Assembly: GCF_026341825.1 (NCBI RefSeq)
Contig: NZ_JAPENY010000002.1
Coordinates: forward strand, 1,645,001-1,709,000
Source of the DNA: Streptomyces sp. NBC_00620
GTDB lineage: Bacteria > Actinomycetota > Actinomycetes > Streptomycetales > Streptomycetaceae
Direction of reading: 5' to 3'
Length of the DNA stretch: 64,000 nt
Shown here: positions 51,424 through 58,473 of the stretch, in pieces
Layout of the letters: each line of letters opens with the position of its first letter
Position numbering within the stretch: the stretch's first letter is position 1
Notes under the pieces: generated by a model
The model's input: the letters and a program-made list of their open reading frames with translations, nothing else
The model's database searches: none
What the model was told of the DNA's origin: nothing
Position numbers and translations under genes: made by a program

Positions 51424-52551
51424 ATGTCATCGGCGATCTCTGCTACTTCAGGCGCACAAAACCTCGAAGATCTCCTTGACTTGGTGCAGAGAAGCTCGAT
51501 CAAGTTCAAAGGCTGGTGCCTGGACCAGTGGGCGGCCGCGGAGTTCGGTACGTCGTCGTTCCGCCGGGTGATCGGCTACCACGCCGGCGAGATGGGCCGG
51601 GCGAACGAGGACTCCCGTATTCAGCGGGAGTTGAACGCTGCGGCGGGCCGGACGATCTGCGAGCCGTACTACCCGCTCATCCACGCGCGTATGGAGCGCG
51701 CCGCGGTGGAGGCGTACGTTCTCGGGCGGCTCGGCGAACGGATCCGTAAGTCGTACTGCGCACGGTGTGTTTTCAGCGGTGTGTGCGCCTCCCGGGATGC
51801 CCACGCGGAGCGGCTGAGAGCGCACCCGTACGTTGCGGCGGACGTGCTGCGCATGGAGTACGTGTCGCAGGCCCTGAACGAGCGTCAGGCGCTCTACGGG
51901 GAAGCGTCCCTCCGGAGCCGCCTCACCCTGGACGGCAGGAACACGGCCGTACTCGAAGCGTTCACCGCGTCGCTTGAGCAGGCACCTCACGCGGTGTACG
52001 AGGTGCGGCGGATCTACTTCGCGGCCCGGACGGAGGAGTGCCGCCAGTGGCACGGCAGCAACTGCCGGGCGGCGCGCTGGTGGTGCCGTCAGCCCCGTAC
52101 GGACCACTGCGTCGAGGCGCACCCTGCGAGCCGGTTCGGGCCCTGGTGCTCCGGCTACGACGAGTGCCGTGGGGTAACGGCGAAGGGGCAGGCGTGGCGG
52201 TCGGTGCGCACCGTGTACGAGGGGTCGCGGGCGGAGGCCGAGGCGTACGTGTGGGCCATGGCCGCCGAGCACGGCATGCGGCTTGAGGAGGGCGAGCACT
52301 CTGGAATCGAGCGGGCCCACTACCTGACCGAGGGCGACGGGTACCCGACGGCGTCCGTGTACCTGGTGGCCGCGCCGGCGGGGGTGCACGACAAGCAGCG
52401 CAAGCACTTTGAGCAGCGGTTCACGCAGCTCACGGGCCGGGACGGGACAGCCGGTACGCCCATGCGGGAGCTGCCGGAGCCGAAGCCGAGGCGCCTTACC
52501 GGGGCGCGCCGCTCATCCTGCGGGCGAAGACCATCGGGGGAATCACCCTGA
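51424..52551 (+). pseudogene. PAPS-reductase-like protein, 3' part (interrupted gene)
   Basis: The frame from ATG 51424 is open for 375 residues, but gene-like sequence begins at about residue 25 with SIKFKGWCLDQWAAAEFG. This completes the PP-loop protein cut off at 50391. RVIGYHAGEMGRANED and the Cys-rich KSYCARCVFSGVCASRDAH match the usual second half, including the Cys ligands. The ATG at 51424 has no ribosome site and sits right after the terminator, so separate translation is doubtful. The C-terminal 120 residues carry additional Cys pairs not typical of shorter relatives. Confidence 0.65.
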
Positions 52552-52636
52552 TCGCGTGACGCACAGACCAGCGAGGGAACAACTGGTAGGCGCATGTGCC
52601 TACTTTCCAGGGGAACCCCTATCCACAATTCCACTC

Positions 52637-52648
52637 GCTGTACTATTC
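52637..52648 (+). promoter_or_regulatory. Conserved island promoter core
   Basis: GCTGTACTATTC with -10 TACTAT. It lies 9 bases ahead of the leader hairpin of the gene at 52701 and has a clear match to 46481 and 29923. Confidence 0.66.
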
Positions 52649-52656
52649 TTTGTGTT

Positions 52657-52675
52657 GGCGGGAGAGCAACCCGCC
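52657..52675 (+). promoter_or_regulatory. AGAGCAA-loop leader hairpin
   Basis: Stem GGCGGG/CCCGCC around AGAGCAA, then GCCCGAAGGAAGGAACACC before ATG 52701. Opposite base order to most other stems, still fully paired. Confidence 0.72.
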
Positions 52676-52700
52676 GAAGCCCGAAGGAAGGAACACCCCG

Positions 52701-53120
52701 ATGAACGCTGCCCCCGCCGTGAAGTCCATGGATGAACTCGCCGCGCAATACGGGCCCATGCGCACCGTGCTGCACCACAAGGACGCAACCGAGGTCCCCC
52801 GCGAGCAGCACGTGACGTACACGTTCGCCATCCTCGGCGGAAACAGGCTGCGGGAGTCGGCCATCCTGAGCGCCGGTCACCACGCTCTGAGCATCGACCT
52901 CATCGAGTACATCGACCCCGTCACGGGCACCACGCGGTACGCCGTCCACCACTGGGCGTTTCCCGTCGAGTGGGCCACCGACCACGACATGCGCGCAGTA
53001 GCGGAGTTGGCCTACGAGGACGCCGTACGCGGCGAGTTCGCCCGCCCGACCCTCCGCCTTTCCCTGGAGCGGTCCACGCGTGGCCTGGCCAGCTTCTACG
53101 ACCGCACCGACGTCATCTGA
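52701..53120 (+). CDS. Hypothetical phage protein
   Basis: 139 residues. Beta-rich (REQHVTYTFAILGGNRLRES) with a helical part (MRAVAELAYEDAVRGEFARP). Promoter and leader directly upstream; followed by a GCCGGGGCGCG-type terminator. No family recognised. Confidence 0.6.
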   Translation: MNAAPAVKSMDELAAQYGPMRTVLHHKDATEVPREQHVTYTFAILGGNRLRESAILSAGHHALSIDLIEYIDPVTGTTRYAVHHWAFPVEWATDHDMRAVAELAYEDAVRGEFARPTLRLSLERSTRGLASFYDRTDVI

Positions 53121-53137
53121 CCGTCCGGTCCCTCACC

Positions 53138-53170
53138 GCCGGGGCGCGTCGAATCTGCCCGCGCCCCGGC
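53138..53170. terminator. GCCGGGGCGCG-type stem-loop
   Basis: GCCGGGGCGCG and complement with an 11-base loop, after the gene ending at 53120. One of a family of near-identical arms. Confidence 0.75.
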
Positions 53171-53212
53171 TTGCTCCCCAACTCACCGCGCACTCCCCGA
53201 GGAGATACCGCC

Positions 53213-53539
53213 GTGGCCGTCGCCCCCGTCGCCGAGCGCCCCACCTACCCGGAGTGCCGCCGCTCCTGGATGCAGGACTACGAGGCCCCCACCTGCTTCG
53301 CGTGGATCACCGCCCGCGACATCTACCGCGCCGAGCAGGCCGAGCTGCAAGCGCACAACACGCTGCGTTCGATGACCAGCAGCCGCGCTGCAGCTCGCTA
53401 CTGGGCCGCCAACCCGGAGGGCCGCAACGCACGGCAGGCGACCCTCACGAGCGAGCGCGACACCGCGTGGGCGGAGATACGGACGCTGCTCGCCCGACGC
53501 GCGGCGTGCACATGCACCGGGCCGGACATGCCGCGGTGA
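53213..53539 (+). CDS. Small hypothetical phage protein
   Basis: 108 residues from GTG 53213 (GAGGAG upstream). Helical with YRAEQAELQAHNTLRSMTSS and a Cys near each end. Function unknown. Confidence 0.55.
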   Translation: MAVAPVAERPTYPECRRSWMQDYEAPTCFAWITARDIYRAEQAELQAHNTLRSMTSSRAAARYWAANPEGRNARQATLTSERDTAWAEIRTLLARRAACTCTGPDMPR

Positions 53540-53552
53540 GCGGTCACGCACG

Positions 53553-53585
53553 GCCGGGGCGCGACCGTACGCGCCGCGCCCCGGC
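53553..53585. terminator. GCCGGGGCGCG-type stem-loop
   Basis: Same arm sequence as at 53138, with an 11-base loop, between the genes ending at 53539 and starting at 53630. Confidence 0.75.
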
Positions 53586-53629
53586 ACCCTCCCCCAGCTC
53601 GCCACCACTCCACCGAGGAGAACTCCGCC

Positions 53630-55192
53630 ATGTCCAAGAGCACTGACGTAGCCACCGGCACCATCCACCTTCAGGACGTTGGGCGTGTTCCCGCCGTCGA
53701 AGCGCAGGAACTGACCGTCGGCGACCAACTCATGTACAACTACGGCAGCGTCTACCAGATCACCAAGATCGAGGACGCCTCCCCGAAGTTCCTCCGGATC
53801 AACGAGGTGAGCGCCGAGACCGGCGAGGAGTACCAGCGCCGCGTGAAGAAGACGAGCCTCATGGCCCGCGTGCCGGAGAACCGCCTCAGCCGCCTGGGCT
53901 TGGACGCCCCGACCACCTCCTATCGCGCCCAGGTCCGACCGCCCCAGGGCCTCGACTGGATCACCGTGAGCCACGGCGCCACCGTCGAGGACGCCACCAC
54001 CGGCCACCCCGCCTACTTCGCCTCGTCGATTCTGGGCAGTCATGGACTCGGCGGTCACTACGACACCACCAAGGCCAGCGTCAAGGCCATGACCGAGGGC
54101 AAGACCCTCACCGCCGAGGACGGCCACAGCTTCCGCATCCTGCCGCCGGAGCAGCCGGAGTCCACGCCGTCTAAGACCGCCGCCACGGCCACGCTCGCCG
54201 AGCAGTACCCCGTTGCCACTCCGGCCGTCTACGTGCCCGAGGAGGGCGAGTCGTACCGGGACGTCGTCATCGTGAAGTCCGAGCCCGATGCGAACGGCAA
54301 CGTCGACGTCATCAGCAGCCGACGCAACGGCGAGACCATCCGGGTTGCCCTGGACAGGCTCCAGCCGCTCCCCGAGCTCCCTCCGGACCCCGAAGGTGAG
54401 CTGACCGACTGGTGGACGATCACGGACGCTCAGGGCAACGAGATCGCCCGCGCGCAGGGCGAAGACGACCCCGGGGCCCGCACCGCGGCCATGCGACAGA
54501 AGAGCGTCCGCGCGGCGGCGCGCCGGGACAAGGGGTTCGCCGTCCGGCGGCTGCGCACCTCCGAACTGTCCGTGCCCGTCGGGGAGCTGCGCGGTCTGCC
54601 CCGTACCGCCCCGGCCGCGCCCGTCGACCGGTGGAGCGTCAAGGACCGCCAGGGCGACGAGATCGCCCAGGTTGAGGCGGCCAGCTACGACCGGGCCGTC
54701 CGGGTGGCCAACGAGGACCCGAAGGTGCGCGCCGCAGCTCCCGGCGCGGGCGGACTCGTCTACATGCGCCTGGCCTCCACCGAGAGGCCCGCTCCGACCT
54801 CGGCGCACGTCACCTACGGGGCCTTCCCGGACAGCCTGACCGTCCCGCAAGTCGACGGCGCCATCCGCGTACTGATGCTGAGCCGCCAGCCTCTCGCAGC
54901 GTTCGACATCGACACTGAGAAGTGCGTGACCCCCGGCGCGTACCTCGATCCGCGCCGCGAGACTGGTGAGGTCTGCCTCCGGTACTGCGGTTCGGAATGG
55001 GACGGCTTCGGGCGCACCACGATGTTCGACGCCGCGGCCGAGCGTGTCCGTCGCGAGCAGATCGTCACCCGGTACGCGGAGCTGTTCCGCGCGGCGGGGT
55101 GGACGATCGAGGAGTACCGGGAGCGGGCCTACCAGGGCGACCGCGAGCGCCTGGTGGGACTGGTCCTCACGCCCCCGGCCAACGGGAACTGA
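53630..55192 (+). CDS. Large hypothetical phage protein (520 aa)
   Basis: ATG 53630. An N-terminal beta-strand unit (QELTVGDQLMYNYGSVYQIT) resembles one in the 708-residue protein at 47617. The middle holds two related units, WWTITDAQGNEIARAQGEDD and RWSVKDRQGDEIAQVEAASY, an internal duplication. The C-terminal part is alpha/beta with a Cys pair (CLRYCGSEWDGFGRT). No catalytic motif recognised. Followed by another GCCGGGGCGC-type terminator. Confidence 0.65.
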   Translation: MSKSTDVATGTIHLQDVGRVPAVEAQELTVGDQLMYNYGSVYQITKIEDASPKFLRINEVSAETGEEYQRRVKKTSLMARVPENRLSRLGLDAPTTSYRAQVRPPQGLDWITVSHGATVEDATTGHPAYFASSILGSHGLGGHYDTTKASVKAMTEGKTLTAEDGHSFRILPPEQPESTPSKTAATATLAEQYPVATPAVYVPEEGESYRDVVIVKSEPDANGNVDVISSRRNGETIRVALDRLQPLPELPPDPEGELTDWWTITDAQGNEIARAQGEDDPGARTAAMRQKSVRAAARRDKGFAVRRLRTSELSVPVGELRGLPRTAPAAPVDRWSVKDRQGDEIAQVEAASYDRAVRVANEDPKVRAAAPGAGGLVYMRLASTERPAPTSAHVTYGAFPDSLTVPQVDGAIRVLMLSRQPLAAFDIDTEKCVTPGAYLDPRRETGEVCLRYCGSEWDGFGRTTMFDAAAERVRREQIVTRYAELFRAAGWTIEEYRERAYQGDRERLVGLVLTPPANGN

Positions 55193-55204
55193 TGCCCCTA
55201 TCAG

Positions 55205-55234
55205 GCCGGGGCGCGGCACCCGCTGCGCCCCGGC
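55205..55234. terminator. GCCGGGGCGC-type stem-loop
   Basis: GCCGGGGCGC and complement, 10-base loop, 12 bases after the stop at 55192. Confidence 0.7.
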
Positions 55235-55250
55235 CCCCGCTGCCCCTCGC

Positions 55251-55427
55251 CGCCCGCTCCACGCCATCGAGGACGCCCGGCGCGCCGCCGAGCTGGAGAA
55301 GGAGCACGGGCCCGCCGCGCGGCCGCCGACGGGTACCGCGATGGCCGGGTACGTCGGCAAGTCGTCGGCCGCCCTGTACCGGGGCCGCCTGGCCCTGCTG
55401 CGCGAGCGCTACGGCCTCACTGCCTGA
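55251..55427 (+). pseudogene. Small coding remnant without clear start
   Basis: A frame ending at 55427 reads RPLHAIEDARRAAELEKEHG and AGYVGKSSAALYRGRLALLR, which is protein-like and possibly DNA-binding. No start codon with a ribosome site precedes it; ATG 55341 would give only 28 residues. Best seen as a gene fragment. Confidence 0.35.
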
Positions 55428-55498
55428 TCTGCACGACCCCGTGCCGACCCCGGTCCGGTGCGGGCAGACTGACCAACCCCCTTTCACGCAATGGAGAG

Positions 55499-55981
55499 AT
55501 GAGCATGACCGAGCGCATGACGCCGCTGGATCTGGACGAGGAACTGCCGTGGCTGCGGACTGATGCGGCCGCGCTGCTAGCGGACATCGAGCCCGCCGGC
55601 ACGGTGTCGGAGCAGGTGAAAGCCCTTGAGGGGCACGTGGCCATAGCCCAGGAGTTCGCGCGACGGTTCACGTCGTTCGACGTCGCGGCGACGGCCAGCC
55701 GGGACGCGCCGCATTCGTGGCGGCGCGGGTATGAGCTGTCCGGCGAGCAGGTCCCGGCGCTGTTGGAGCAGTATCCGGGCGTAGCGGAGGCGCTCGGCAC
55801 GAGGTGGGTGCGGGCTCTGGCCGCGGTGGGCCTGACGCCGTCCCAGATGGCCGCTCTGGTCTGCGTGCAGCCTCTCCGGGCAGCGTCACGTCCACCCTCT
55901 CCACCGCGGGCAGTTCGGTCCATGCCCCGAGCACCCGGACGCTCCTGGCGACCTGTAGAGCGCGCTGCCGCAGTCGCGTAA
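55499..55981 (+). CDS. Small helical hypothetical protein
   Basis: 160 residues, ATG 55499 after GGAGAG. The first 120 residues read as a normal helical protein (LPWLRTDAAALLADIEPAGT, RWVRALAAVGLTPSQMAALV); the last 35 are Arg/Pro-rich and may reflect a frameshifted end. Function unknown. Confidence 0.5.
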   Translation: MSMTERMTPLDLDEELPWLRTDAAALLADIEPAGTVSEQVKALEGHVAIAQEFARRFTSFDVAATASRDAPHSWRRGYELSGEQVPALLEQYPGVAEALGTRWVRALAAVGLTPSQMAALVCVQPLRAASRPPSPPRAVRSMPRAPGRSWRPVERAAAVA

Positions 55982-56063
55982 TTGGCCGCGCGATGTCAGC
56001 GCCGCCTGGCAGACCTCTCCGAACCAGCCGTTCCCGCATGGGGGGTTCGGTATGGTGGTCGCA

Positions 56064-56268
56064 CTGCTCCCCGCGTAAGCGGGGGTGACCCTATGGTGGA
56101 ACTCGCCCGACTGGGAGAGTGCCCTATTCCCCGCCGACGCGGGGGTGATCCCGCCAACCGCTCAGCGGCAAAGGCGTGGCTTTTCCGCTCCCCGTCTCCG
56201 CGGGGATTACCCCACGCCTCTCATGAGGCTCGTCGGACATACCTCCCCACACCTGCGGGGGTGAGTCG
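56064..56268. CRISPR. Decayed four-repeat CRISPR array, type I-E-like
   Basis: Four 29-base units at 56064, 56124, 56185 and 56240 share the pattern CCCCGN..GCGGGG(G/A)TGA.CC with an internal palindrome. They are separated by non-repeated spacers of 31, 32 and 26 bases, a spacing typical of type I-E arrays, and the repeat resembles those of Streptomyces I-E systems. The repeats differ from each other, most in the last one, indicating decay. No cas gene is in the window, so it is an orphan array. Confidence 0.6.
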
Positions 56269-56282
56269 GAAGGGAACCGAGG

Positions 56283-56969
56283 GTGTCTCACACCGCTGCG
56301 CAGCCGCATCCGTTGGCCGAGTACGCCGACAGGATCGAACCGGCCAAGGTGTATACGGTGCGGCAACTCGCCGAGCTACTGGAACTTGCCCCCACCAGCG
56401 TTTCGGGGATGGCCGGGTACGGCTGGCTCCCGGGGAGCCGCATGCGACCCCACCGGCGCGGGGGGCGTGTCTATACCTGGACCGGCAAGCAGTTGCTGCG
56501 GATCGCTGGCCGGCGCATCAGGGTCCAGTTTGACCACGACCGGTACGCGCCGGCGACCCTGTACCGGGTCGGCTGCCGGTGCCCGATGTGCACGCAGGCC
56601 CACAACGCCGACAGCCAGCAGCGCCGCCGCGCCATGGCCGAGGAGGTGTTCCCTGCAGAGAAGCGGGCGCGTGTGGTCGGACTGGTCACCGGTCAGATGC
56701 CCGTGGGCGATGCCGCTGCCGAGGTCGGGGTGTCGCTGGGCGCGGTGTACGGGCGCGCCGTCTGGGATGCCGGGTTCGCCGAGGCTCTGGACGAGGCGGC
56801 ATGGTCCCTGTGCGTGGTCGGCGAAGACGATCCGGCATGCGGCACAGCCTCAGGGTACAAAGGCAATGCCAGCGGGCGGTCGCCGCGGCCGGCCTGCAGG
56901 GGAACCGGATGCCGAGAGTGGCGGCGTGGTCAGTCTCGGCAGGAGCGCGCCGCCACGGTGCTGAATTGA
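56283..56969 (+). CDS. Phage-type DNA-binding protein with two HTH-like regions and Cys motif
   Basis: 228 residues from GTG 56283 with GGAAGGGAA upstream. TVRQLAELLELAPTSVSGMA near residue 25 is an HTH, and PVGDAAAEVGVSLGAVYGRA near 140 is a second. A Cys pair (GCRCPMCTQAHN) lies between them. The C-terminal GYKGNASGR...CRGTGCREW is a pattern seen in actinophage regulatory proteins. It is the last island gene, convergent with the right-hand module. A regulatory role is likely. Confidence 0.65.
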   Translation: MSHTAAQPHPLAEYADRIEPAKVYTVRQLAELLELAPTSVSGMAGYGWLPGSRMRPHRRGGRVYTWTGKQLLRIAGRRIRVQFDHDRYAPATLYRVGCRCPMCTQAHNADSQQRRRAMAEEVFPAEKRARVVGLVTGQMPVGDAAAEVGVSLGAVYGRAVWDAGFAEALDEAAWSLCVVGEDDPACGTASGYKGNASGRSPRPACRGTGCREWRRGQSRQERAATVLN

Positions 56970-57014
56970 GCGCACCTACCTACCGTTTCGGTACGCCGGA
57001 GCCGCACGTGGTAG

Positions 57015-57043
57015 GGGCCCCGCACGTCACTCGTACGGGGCCC
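57015..57043. terminator. Bidirectional terminator at the right island edge
   Basis: GGGCCCCG and CGGGGCCC flank a 13-base loop between convergent genes ending at 56969 and 57076. Confidence 0.7.
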
Positions 57044-57075
57044 GGGGCTACCCAATTGGGCAAGATTGATCTTGG

Positions 57076-58473
57076 TTAGGAGGTCGCGGTTTTCCGCTCC
57101 GCTTCTCCGAGGGGCGGGGCCGACAGGTGCGGCTTCCTCGGGCCGAAGAACATGGGAATGAGCATGTCCGGGGAGAACAGCCGCGTGGGCGCCTTTTCGA
57201 GGCTCATCACGTCCAACAGGGCACCGAGGGCACGGGGGTTACGTGCGCCGGTCTCGACAGCCCGGTCTACGAAACGAGCGAGGAACCGCTCGGCCAACTT
57301 GGGCGGGGTGCCGGTCGCGCCGGGGTAGAACGCGTCCTGTCCGACGGCGAGATCCCAGGCGGCAGCGACGGGGCGAGCGGCGGCGCGCTGGAGGCGTCTC
57401 GCGGTGCCGGGCGCGGTGAGGCTGGTGGAGCGCAGGACGTCGCGGACTGCGATCGCGCATTGAGCGGCGACGGTGAGGCCGTGCCCATACACCGGGTTGT
57501 AGCTGGCGATGGCGTCGCCGATCACGGTGAAGCCGTCGGGCCAGCGGGCGGCATCTTCGTAGTAGCGGCGGCGGTTGGCGGTGCTGTGGGAGGTGGCGAC
57601 GTCGCCGATCGGCTGGGCTTCCTTCAGCAGCTCCCCGATTATCGGGTCGCCGAGGGCGAGCGCGAAGTCGAGGAAGGCGTCGGGGTGGTCGGTGGGCTCG
57701 CCTCCGCGGCTGCCGGAGAGGGTGACGATCCAGCGGTTGCCTTCAATGGGCAGGATGATGCCGCCTTGGCCCGGCGCCTTGGCGGGGTTGGCCTGCACGT
57801 TGATGAGCGGGAAGTTGGACTGTGCTGTCGTTCCCGGCGCGCGGTAGAGGCGGGTGGCGTAGGCGAATCCAGCGTCGACTTCCCGTATAGCGACGGGCGC
57901 CAGGCCGAGGGATTCGAGCCACTTGGGTGTGCGGGATCCGCGGCCGGATGCGTCGATGACGAGGTCCGCGGTGAGGATCTGCTCGCCGTCGGTGCCGCTG
58001 ATGCGGACGCCGGTGATGCGGTTTGCGTCCCCCACCAGGTCCAGAGCATTGGTGTCCTGAAGGAGTGTGATGCGCTCGTCGGCAAGGACGCGATCCCTCA
58101 GCCCCTTGTCGAGCAGCTCCCGGGAGCACACCAAGTTTCGGTGGTGGGTGCTTGAGAAGCGGCGGAACCACACCTCGTTGGGGGCCCGGGAGACCATGTC
58201 GCCCATGATGTGGGCCAGTCGGGCGCCGCTGGCCACCATGTCTTCGACGACGCCGGGCAGTAGCTCGTTGAAGGCGCTTACGCCGCCGCTCCATACGAGG
58301 TGAGCATGGCGGGCCTGGGGGACCCCGCGGCGTGCTTCGGGGCCTTCGGGGAGCGTGTCCCGTTCGACGAGGGTGACGTCGGCGAATTCCGTGAGCGCGG
58401 CCGCGGCGAAGAGGCCGGCGGCGCTGGAGCCTATGACGACCGCGGTGGGGCGGGTGGTGGAGCGGTCAGACAT
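57076..58473 (-). CDS. FAD-dependent monooxygenase/hydroxylase-like protein (module copy 2)
   Basis: 465 residues. Opens TAVVIGSSAAGLFAAAALTE, the FAD-binding loop, then LVERD. DLVIDASGRGSRTPKWLESL and VIGDAIASYNPVYGHGLTVA are the family's later motifs. It is a clear paralogue of the protein at 20735, including the C-terminal AAWDLAVGQDAFYPGAT. The start overlaps the membrane-protein gene by 8 bases, so it is the last gene of a four-gene coupled operon. Substrate unknown. Confidence 0.85.
   Translation of the reverse strand: MSDRSTTRPTAVVIGSSAAGLFAAAALTEFADVTLVERDTLPEGPEARRGVPQARHAHLVWSGGVSAFNELLPGVVEDMVASGARLAHIMGDMVSRAPNEVWFRRFSSTHHRNLVCSRELLDKGLRDRVLADERITLLQDTNALDLVGDANRITGVRISGTDGEQILTADLVIDASGRGSRTPKWLESLGLAPVAIREVDAGFAYATRLYRAPGTTAQSNFPLINVQANPAKAPGQGGIILPIEGNRWIVTLSGSRGGEPTDHPDAFLDFALALGDPIIGELLKEAQPIGDVATSHSTANRRRYYEDAARWPDGFTVIGDAIASYNPVYGHGLTVAAQCAIAVRDVLRSTSLTAPGTARRLQRAAARPVAAAWDLAVGQDAFYPGATGTPPKLAERFLARFVDRAVETGARNPRALGALLDVMSLEKAPTRLFSPDMLIPMFFGPRKPHLSAPPLGEAERKTATS

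Noticed and set aside
50350..51496. Group II or group I intron as the insert in the PAPS-reductase-like gene (left junction resembles GTGTG)
   Set aside because: No domain V-like element, no reverse transcriptase or intron endonuclease, the right end does not match AY or a terminal G consistent with frame, and the insert carries its own promoterless integrase remnant and protein genes.
26187..56969. Portal, capsid, tail or lysis genes
   Set aside because: None of the reading frames shows recognisable motifs or the sizes expected; the small unknown proteins remain untested by profile search.
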